Position numbers and translations under genes: made by a program
Notes under the pieces: generated by a model
Databases searched by the model: none
The model's input: only the letters and a program-made list of their open reading frames with translations
What the model was told of the DNA's origin: nothing
NCBI GenBank assembly: GCA_008330645.1
Contig: VLTN01000023.1
Span: 413,793-477,792 of the forward strand
Length of the DNA stretch: 64,000 bases
Reading direction: 5' to 3'
Source: Cafeteria roenbergensis
Taxonomy: Eukaryota; Sar; Bigyra; Bicosoecida; Cafeteriaceae
Shown here: positions 56,433-62,405 of the stretch, piece by piece
Numbering within the stretch: the first letter of the stretch is position 1
Layout of the letters: every line of letters starts with the position of its first letter

Positions 56433-57995
56433 TTTATTGGCCGCAGGTTGGAGGCCGGGCAGCGGAGCGGCACGGGCTCAGACGGAGAGCTCGCTCTGCG
56501 CTCGCGCAGCCAGGCGAGCGCCCACCGCTCCTGGCAGCATGCGGACGGAGACGCCGGGCCCTCAGGGTGGAGCCGCCTCGACGCGGCGGAGGAGGCCGAC
56601 GCTCTTCCAGGGGCTCGCGCCCGGAGCGAAGCCACGTCGACCCGCACCACCGGGTCGGCTGGTTTCCAATCGCCTGCCGTCCGTGGTGCCGCCAGTCCGG
56701 CAGAGCAAAGCCACGAGACGCCGGAAGCACTTCGGCGGATCGCGGCGCTGGCTCGAGGTGCGCCACAAGCAACCGCCTCGTCCGGCAGCGCCGCTGAGGA
56801 GAGCGGGTGGGTGACGCTTCCGCGCAGCCCCGCCAAGAACGAGCCTCGCCAAGCTTCCCACGGTGAAGGCGATGCGCAGCCAGCATCTATCCACCGTGAG
56901 GGGCCGGGGCCTGGGCTCCCCCAGGCCGCCAGCCCCCTCAGCTCGCGGCTTCGCACTGCCGTGGGGAGGAACGGGGCAGGTGTGTCTGGGCAGGCAAGCG
57001 GGGCGCCATGGTCGGGGCTCCAGCCCGCCGACGCGGGGCCGGCAGGCATTTCCGCCGAGGCGGCCACGCTCCTCCGCACGCTGGCGCGCCGGCACGGCCT
57101 GCCTGCCGGTGAGGCCGCCGCCATTGAGACCCTGCTGGGCGGCGCTGGCTCTGCTGCGCCGGAGGCTGTCGATGCTGCTCGCCGTGTCGCCGTCACCCCG
57201 GGCAGCGATTTGTCGGGCTCGTTCGTTGTGTCGCCTCTCACCCCCAAGGCCGAGCCAGTGAGCCGCGTGGGGGGGTCTGGCAGAGCCATGGGGCAGGCTG
57301 ACACGGAGGGCTCTGCCAGAAGCAAACTTCGTGAGTTGCTCCGCTTGCACGGGTCGGCCAGCCAGAATGTCCGCACGGAGACGCGGGGCGAGGTCAGGGA
57401 CCATGCGGGCGCAGACGTGGCAGCGAGGGGCGACAGCGCGGGCTGGGGCGGCGGAGGCGTAGTTGATCGGGGGCCGTCGCCGTCGCGACCTGCGGTTCCG
57501 CGCCTCAACCTTGGGATGCCCTCAACCGGCCCCGCGGAGGAGTCCAGGCGAACCACGTCTCCCAGCCGTGGCGTGGGCGTGGGCGTGGGCGTGGGCATAA
57601 ACGCGGGAGTGAACCGCTCGGCGCGGGGCGGCGGGGCAGGCGCTGTGAGCCCTGACGGCAGGCTCGGCCTCCTGCGCGGCGCGCTGGCGACGCAGCAGCA
57701 GCGGCAGCTGCGGGGCGGAGGGGGAGAGGGGGGCCGCGACGCGAGGCCTGGAGGAGCAAGCCGGGCGACCGGGTCCACGTGGGTTGTGCGCGCCTCAGGC
57801 ACCAGCATCGCGTCGACCACACGCGCGGTGAGCGGCAAGCCTCCTGGCACAGCCGGCGGCAAGACGTCACCCGCCGGCTCGGCGGGCGCAGGCCTGCGGG
57901 CCAAGGCAACGAAGCGCAAGGCTGGCCGGCTCGCCAAGGCGGGGAGGACACCATCTTCCCAGAAGGCGAGCAGTGCCAAGCCAAGGCGCCGCTAG
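52431..57995 (+). CDS. Large coiled-coil protein with Ser/Arg-rich repeats
   Basis: One uninterrupted frame of 1854 residues from the ATG at 52431. The first ~400 residues are disordered and Gln/His/Pro-rich. A long heptad-rich Ala/Glu/Arg coiled coil follows (about residues 410-730), with AEARAEAAEAAAAEAEQAAA-type sequence and then LEEQIRTMTAEFHAETAKTK. The next part is Ser/Arg/Lys-rich with short repeats: SVRSVKSVRS-type units (about 54815-54903) and a duplicated 14-residue unit (55125-55208). Acidic DEDEDE runs occur near 56355-56435, and the C-terminus is Lys/Arg-rich. No catalytic domain is seen. The coiled coil plus basic SR-like repeats suit a cytoskeletal or basal-body scaffold, which is inference. 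It is one of the longest intron-free frames in the window. Confidence 0.65.
54815..54903 (+). repeat. Short tandem repeat encoding S-V-R/S-V-K units
   Basis: Repeated GTCTGTCAGG-type units of 9-15 bases encode alternating SVR/SVK and then SAK/SAR triplets in the coiled-coil protein. The basic tripeptides could be phosphorylation-regulated microtubule or nucleic-acid contacts. Confidence 0.8.
55125..55208 (+). repeat. 42-bp tandem duplication in coding sequence
   Basis: Two adjacent 42-base copies (55125-55166 and 55167-55208) differ at one base. They encode the 14-residue unit ASGRASGVGSPRGF twice; the first 9 bases or so of a third copy follow. Near-identity suggests a recent duplication. 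Confidence 0.9.
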
Positions 57996-58127
57996 CTTTG
58001 CGGTCCGCGACGTGAAAGCTGTCGCATTCATTGCGCCTCTCGAGCACAGGGCCAGCGCTTCGGCTTGCATTTGCGTGCGTGCTTTGGACTCGACGATACA
58101 AATGTGCGTCTGGCAGCAACAACACCC

Positions 58128-58577
58128 TCACGCAGCGTGCGGCTTCGGAGAAAGAGGGGCAGCCAACGAGGCTCCAAGGCATGCGAGCCCCGCCACGCCA
58201 GCGATGCCCGCAACCACCACAAAGTCTGGCTTCGCATGTGGCCCCGCCGCTAGAAAGTCTGTGACGAAGAACGCCACCTCGCACGCGTACGAGGCGGCGG
58301 CAACGCGCAGCGACCACTGACGGCTGGACACCAAGCAGGGCAGCACACGGCACACGCCCCACAGCCCGGCGAGCAGCCCAAAGGACCGCAAGACTCCGCT
58401 TTCCAGCAGCTGCGCCCCCTCGCTGGCTCCTGCCTCACGAGCAGCCTCCACAATCGAGGGCGTGAGCTGGGCTGGCATGCTCGCAGCGGGCATGGCCAGC
58501 AACATCGCCATCAGGACGAAGTCCCCGACACCGTTCAACGTGACGCCGTACCGCAGCATGTCTATGACCCAAGTCAT
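58128..58577 (-). CDS. Small four-helix membrane protein
   Basis: A single exon of 149 residues. Hydropathy by eye gives four membrane helices: VGDFVLMAMLLAMPAASM, LRSFGLLAGLWGVCRVLPC, VAAASYACEVAFFVTDFL and FVVVAGIAGVAGLACLGASL. The middle pair, with the R-x-F-G start and an acidic residue in helix 3, is loosely reminiscent of the ERG28 sterol scaffold, but the match is too weak to name it. No signal sequence is apparent beyond the first helix. It is the last host gene before the AT-rich element. Confidence 0.55.
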   Translation of the reverse strand: MTWVIDMLRYGVTLNGVGDFVLMAMLLAMPAASMPAQLTPSIVEAAREAGASEGAQLLESGVLRSFGLLAGLWGVCRVLPCLVSSRQWSLRVAAASYACEVAFFVTDFLAAGPHAKPDFVVVAGIAGVAGLACLGASLAAPLSPKPHAA

Positions 58578-59402
58578 TTTGGTCGGGGCCGGGGCTGCCA
58601 GTGTGCGGCGAGCCGCTGCGGACGAGCTGCGCAGCGGTCAAAAGTACACATCTGCAAATTTTGCTAGAATCAGTTATGATCGTGAACCTGTATCGGTCGT
58701 ATCTCTACGCTGCCTTTTACCGCGTAGAGCCGCGTACAGCGTTCAATTCGCGATCCTTTCGAATATTTGGAACCACCCGGTTTAGGGCTCAACTTCTTTT
58801 TTGCTTCGATGTGCACGTTCTGCGGGGGTCCGGGGAGGCCAGGGGCGTGTCGTGCGGGCCAAGCAGGGCCACAGCGTGCCAACAGCCGCCGGGATCACTG
58901 CTCTGCCCGCTCAGTCTTGTGCCCGCTCCAGCGCAGTCGCAGGCTTTAGTCGTCCTCCGCGCGCTTGTCGCTTTGTGTTGTCACGCTGGGCGGCTCGAGC
59001 GTGGCCTTGGTTGGGCAAAGGACTCGTCAAGCAAAGGGCAAGGGCCCCATCAAGCGCGCCAAGCATTAACCACCCGAGCTCTGGCCTGCCGGACGTTGGG
59101 AGAGTCCGCGTGTGAGTGAAAGCACGAAAAGCTCTCACGTGGCCACAGTTTGGCGCGGTGGGGAGCGCACGGGGCCAGTCGACCCAATCATACAATACAC
59201 GGGGTGAGTTGCTTCAGCGGATGGGAGATGCGGCCGGCGAGTCTAGCGAAAACTGGAACCGGAGTGCGGTCAGGCACGATAGCTCGCATTTGCCACAGGG
59301 CTGGCTAGACCCTGGCCTCAATCTCCTTATCAAGCTGTTGGCGGCCGCTCAGCCCGTAGGACGGGAGAAGCACCAACTTCGCCCCCGCATTTAGGCCTGG
59401 CA
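58578..59402. other. Host flank of the element, mixed composition
   Basis: This 825-base region has no recognisable gene. GC falls well below the host norm at about 58640-58800 (for example GCAAATTTTGCTAGAATCAG), rises again, and then drops permanently at about 59400. The dip could be the promoter of the small membrane protein gene or a remnant of an older AT-rich insertion. Confidence 0.45.
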
Positions 59403-59532
59403 TGTTATAGTTTAATATATTTCTGGATATGATGATATTTCAGCGCGGCCAAAAATGTGTGTATAGTACTATACACACATTTTTGGCCGCGCTGAAATAT
59501 CATCATATCCAGAAATATATTAAACTATAACA
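59403..59532. repeat. Perfect 130-bp palindrome at element edge
   Basis: The arms 59403-59467 and 59468-59532 (65 bases each) are exact reverse complements with no spacer, base by base. The outer ends read TGTTATAGTTTAAT and, on the right, its complement ending in CA. The region could fold as one 65-bp hairpin. It marks the exact composition boundary. Confidence 0.97.
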
Positions 59533-59581
59533 GTGATTTTTCTCTGAATATATTGAAAACAGTGAAATATATTTGCCAAAA

Positions 59582-59808
59582 TATGTGTATAGTACTTATC
59601 GACGTCGATAAGTACCTATAAGTACCTGAAAATTCCCAGCAAGCATTACGGGATAAAAATTATCCAATGTTGCCAAAAAAGTCAGCGGGTAAACAAAATG
59701 TATGTATAGTACTTATCGACGTCGATAAGTACCTGGGAAATTCTCAGCAAGCATTGCCTGCTAAAAATTATCCAATGTTGCCAAAAAAGTCAACGGGTAA
59801 TTATCCCC
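59582..59808 (+). repeat. Imperfect ~115-bp tandem repeat with 24-bp palindromes
   Basis: Two consecutive copies, each starting with TATAGTACTTATCGACG, share CAGCAAGCATT and then AATTATCCAATGTTGCCAAA with a few differences. Each copy carries the same perfect 24-bp palindrome, at 59592-59615 and 59709-59732, centred on GACGTC. The TATAGTACT start also occurs at the centre of the 130-bp palindrome. Confidence 0.9.
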
Positions 59809-59925
59809 CATGCTGTACAGCGATTTTTGCAATAATTGGTTGAAAGCCATGGGGTACCCCCCATGGGTTCAGTGCAATTTCGGGTATTATTGCTCTGTGG
59901 GAGCATTTTGAGGATTAGCGGGAGT

Positions 59926-59974
59926 TGTCTCGGTTAATCCTTTTTCTCTATAGTAAAATGTATAAACCAAGACA
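59926..59974 (+). repeat. TCTA hairpin module, copy 1
   Basis: Arms TGTCTCGGTT (59926-59935) and AACCAAGACA (59965-59974) pair with one mismatch. The loop contains CTCTATAGTAAAATGTATA, shared with copies 2 and 3. The sequence GGGCTCTTATC follows, as in copy 2. Confidence 0.85.
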
Positions 59975-60101
59975 GGGCTCTTATCGTTTTGCACATGTTC
60001 TTTTAACTATGGGCAGTGTCAGGGAATCAGGGGTATAGTTGAGGTATCTGGGGAATTTGGGAGGTATTCTGGGGATTTTGTGTGTATAGCGTTAGTGGAG
60101 C

Positions 60102-60150
60102 TGTCCCGGTTTATCGGTTTTCTCTATAGTAAAATGTATAATCCGGGACA
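60102..60150 (+). repeat. TCTA hairpin module, copy 2
   Basis: Arms TGTCCCGGTT and ATCCGGGACA pair with one mismatch. The stem differs from copies 1 and 3 by changes on both arms that keep the pairing, while the loop core TCTATAGTAAAATGTATA is identical. Confidence 0.85.
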
Positions 60151-60217
60151 GGGCTCTTATCATTTTGTACACCATTTCAGACTATGGGGTATTCTGTGTG
60201 TATAGCGTTAGTGGAGG

Positions 60218-60266
60218 TGTCTCGGTTAATACTTTTTCTCTATAGTAAAATGTATAAACCAAGACA
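60218..60266 (+). repeat. TCTA hairpin module, copy 3
   Basis: The arms are the same as in copy 1 (TGTCTCGGTT/AACCAAGACA) around the identical loop core. A 22-base direct repeat containing TATAGCGTTAGTGGAG precedes both copy 2 (from 60079) and copy 3 (from 60195), so the unit was duplicated together with its upstream flank. Confidence 0.85.
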
Positions 60267-60450
60267 GCGTACAAAACACAACTGCAGTTTTTGGGGAAAG
60301 TCGTCGAAACTTTAGCGGGTACTGCGGGTTGGGGAATTACCAGGGTGGGGAAAAGGGGGAGTTTTGGTGGGTTTGTGTGTATACTAAAAATTCCTGTTAT
60401 CATCTTGTACAGGTGTGATAACGTTTTGGGGCGTTTGATGTCCTAAACGT

Positions 60451-60470
60451 TTTTTACTCTATTATAACAG
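60451..60470 (+). promoter_or_regulatory. TCTA promoter-like motif upstream of the HNH gene
   Basis: TTTTTACTCTATTATAACAG directly precedes the ATG at 60471, with TCTA at 60458-60461 inside AT-rich flanks. A TCTA core in an AT-rich context just upstream of start codons is the described late-promoter signature of Cafeteria roenbergensis virus, shared by mavirus genes. One instance is suggestive only. Confidence 0.5.
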
Positions 60471-61079
60471 ATGCCAGGACAGAGAGCACTTACTAAGGAC
60501 TATAACCGTCGTATTCGTGAACATGGTGAAACCCTGGACATTGAGATTAGTGACCCAGTGCTTTACCGAGACTTGATGACCATTGTGAAGAATCACCATG
60601 AATGGGAGGAGAGGAAAGAGGGAGTTGTTGGTCTCTCAATCCAAAGACATTCTATTTCGCATCAACTATGTTTGCATCTGAACTATAAAGATGGTCGATA
60701 CGATACAATCTCAGTTGCATCGTGTGTCTCTGGACGTGGGTGGACACCACTCCGGACAATCGCAGTGTCAATGCGCCATGAGGTTCATGAACAGAGAACT
60801 GAGTATCTTGATGCTAACCCGGTATGTTGTGCGTGTGGGAATTACTTTAATTTGGAAGTTGACCACACCGGGGGAATGGAATTTAAGGACTTGCGTGACG
60901 CATTTGTAAAAGAGCATGGGATTACGGACAAGCATTTTCACAAGAACGCTGACGGAAACCCTGCTTTCATTGACCGCGAACTGGCGACACTGTGGCGCAC
61001 GTATCACCTTGAGAACGCGAAACTCCAGACCCTCTGCAAGACATGTCACAAAGCGAAGACTTTTGGGTGGTCTGTGTGA
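60471..61079 (+). CDS. HNH-type endonuclease-like protein
   Basis: An intronless frame of 202 residues, unlike host genes in composition and codon use. The C-terminal half has a treble-clef/HNH layout: CCACG (Cys119, Cys122) and a following DH (131-132), then a ~55-residue helical insert with FIDRELATLWRTYHLENAKL, and a second zinc knuckle LCKTCHKAK (Cys189, Cys192, His193). Such domains usually bind one structural zinc and cut DNA with the D-H pair. The N-terminal half shows no known domain. In viral elements these proteins act as nicking or homing-type nucleases, or help genome processing; which applies here is unknown. The gene converges on the integrase gene with only one base between the two stop codons. 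Confidence 0.65.
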   Translation: MPGQRALTKDYNRRIREHGETLDIEISDPVLYRDLMTIVKNHHEWEERKEGVVGLSIQRHSISHQLCLHLNYKDGRYDTISVASCVSGRGWTPLRTIAVSMRHEVHEQRTEYLDANPVCCACGNYFNLEVDHTGGMEFKDLRDAFVKEHGITDKHFHKNADGNPAFIDRELATLWRTYHLENAKLQTLCKTCHKAKTFGWSV

Positions 61080-61080
61080 A

Positions 61081-62241
61081 TCATCGCTTCTCAGCATCTT
61101 TCAGCATCTTGGGGACGTCGCGTTTCAGATTCTCGACGGGTTCCCATGTTGTTTCTCCAGTCGTCCATTTGACCATCCATCCTGGTTCTCCATCCCTTGA
61201 TTGTTTCTTTAACAATCGGGAGATGTCCCACCGTGGCGCAGAGTCGCGGGTATTCTCCACACGTTCAACGAGTTGGAGGTCTTCTTCGTACTTGTTTCCA
61301 ACCCAGTCAGGACGAGGTTGTCCACGCTTTGCTACATATGGCGCACCACTGAGTCTGTAGACCGTTGATCCGAATGGCGTCGATGGTCTGAGAATCTTTT
61401 CAACACGATGAAGCGTCTTCGACCACTTCTCGCCGTCATTTGCAACTGCAGATTTGACGACCCGCACAGTATCTCCGACGCGGAAAGTGGGAGGTGTGGC
61501 CAATGCTGTCGCGCGCTTCTTTGTCCTTGCAACAACTCCCTCACGCTTTCCATCTTCGAGTGCATGGGCTTCGTTGGGTGTCATGTCGATGGTAATCTGG
61601 TAGGAGTTGTTGTAGACGTCAACGAGTTCCTGGAGATAGGATGGCCAATCGCGCGTACCCTTTGCGCGCATGCTCTTCCGAATCATTTCCTTCAGAATAC
61701 CGTTAAAGCGCTCTACTTGTCCGTTGCTCTGTGGCTTCCCAGGTAACGAGAGAATTTGTTTCACGTTGTGCCGTTTTAGCACAGCCTTGAACTTTTGGTT
61801 AATGAACTCCGTTCCCTTGTCACTGCGCACTGACCGAATGCCGTGAGCCTCAGACAAAAGGTTGTCCATTGCTTCCGCGACAGTGTCTGCTTTCTTGTTG
61901 AGCAGTGCGCGAGCATATCCTTTCTTCGAGAACAGGTCGATGCCCGTGAGGATGTACTGAATACCGTCCCAGCCAATAAGGCGGACATCTGCGAGGTCGA
62001 TTCCCATGACTCGTTGGGGCGCTCGAACAATTGTACTCCGCACAACGCGAGGCCTCTTTGGTCGTAGATACATTTGATACGTTTCTTGTTTCCGGAGCCA
62101 CTCTGTTACTTGGCGCTGTGAGACGCCGAGACCCTCTTCGTTGGCCTTGCGCCATACCTTGTCTCTGCCAAATGTGAACCCGCGTGTATACCAGAGGTCA
62201 TACAGTCCGTCTTCTTGTGTTTTAGTCAGCGGTGGTACCAT
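61081..62241 (-). CDS. Retroviral-type integrase with C-terminal chromodomain
   Basis: An intact 386-residue frame. An N-terminal helical region (residues 1-60) is followed by an rve core with all three catalytic acids: Asp82 in GIDLADV, Asp141 in RSDKGTEF and Glu177 in NGQVERFN. Asp141 and Glu177 are separated by 35 residues, the classic D,D35E spacing. After a basic linker, residues ~250-300 resemble the integrase C-terminal SH3-like domain (FRVGDTVRVVK). Residues ~335-380 form a chromodomain (WDISRLLKKQ, WMVKWTTGETTWEPVENL). This is the integrase type of Polintons/Mavericks and mavirus-like virophages; the chromodomain may steer insertion by reading histone marks. No disabling change is visible, so it could still be active. 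Confidence 0.93.
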   Translation of the reverse strand: MVPPLTKTQEDGLYDLWYTRGFTFGRDKVWRKANEEGLGVSQRQVTEWLRKQETYQMYLRPKRPRVVRSTIVRAPQRVMGIDLADVRLIGWDGIQYILTGIDLFSKKGYARALLNKKADTVAEAMDNLLSEAHGIRSVRSDKGTEFINQKFKAVLKRHNVKQILSLPGKPQSNGQVERFNGILKEMIRKSMRAKGTRDWPSYLQELVDVYNNSYQITIDMTPNEAHALEDGKREGVVARTKKRATALATPPTFRVGDTVRVVKSAVANDGEKWSKTLHRVEKILRPSTPFGSTVYRLSGAPYVAKRGQPRPDWVGNKYEEDLQLVERVENTRDSAPRWDISRLLKKQSRDGEPGWMVKWTTGETTWEPVENLKRDVPKMLKDAEKR

Positions 62242-62242
62242 T

Positions 62243-62289
62243 GTGTTCTATAAAGGGGCTCCGCCAAAGGGGCTTCGCCCCTTTAGAAC
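62243..62289 (-). terminator. Competing GC hairpins between capsid and integrase genes
   Basis: AAAGGGGC and GCCCCTTT (62266-62284) form a stem with a 3-base loop. The same GCCCCTTTAGAAC arm can pair instead with GTTCTATAAAGGGGC upstream (from about 62243). It lies in the ~165-base spacer downstream of the capsid stop and just before the integrase start. A 3'-end/polyadenylation hairpin, as used by mimivirus-like viruses, is a reasonable reading. Confidence 0.5.
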
Positions 62290-62405
62290 CCCGACCAAGG
62301 AAGTCTGAATGTGTGTTTACACGCCTTTAATGTAAAGACTTGTGAACATTAATGAGTCCAAATACCGTCGTGTGGGGGCATGACCCCACTTTGCGTCAAA
62401 AGCGC

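Larger units (their letters stand above)
59533..60470. other. AT-rich terminal region, non-coding, hairpin-dense
   Basis: This ~940-base region lies between the palindrome and the first element gene. It holds a ~115-bp tandem repeat, three copies of a hairpin module and several smaller inverted repeats, such as the one at 59847-59866. The 73-codon minus-strand frame at 60182-60403 overlaps hairpin copy 3 and has no convincing protein character. I take the region as terminal repeat plus regulatory or replication-origin sequence. Confidence 0.65.

Noticed and set aside
59582-60270. A CRISPR array, because of repeated palindromic units.
   Set aside because: Only two or three units of unequal type occur, spacers are not uniform, no cas genes are present, and the context is eukaryotic and viral.
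60182-60403. A 73-codon minus-strand frame in the terminal region of the element.
   Set aside because: It covers hairpin copy 3 and flanking AT-rich repeats, and its composition is that of translated repeat rather than protein.
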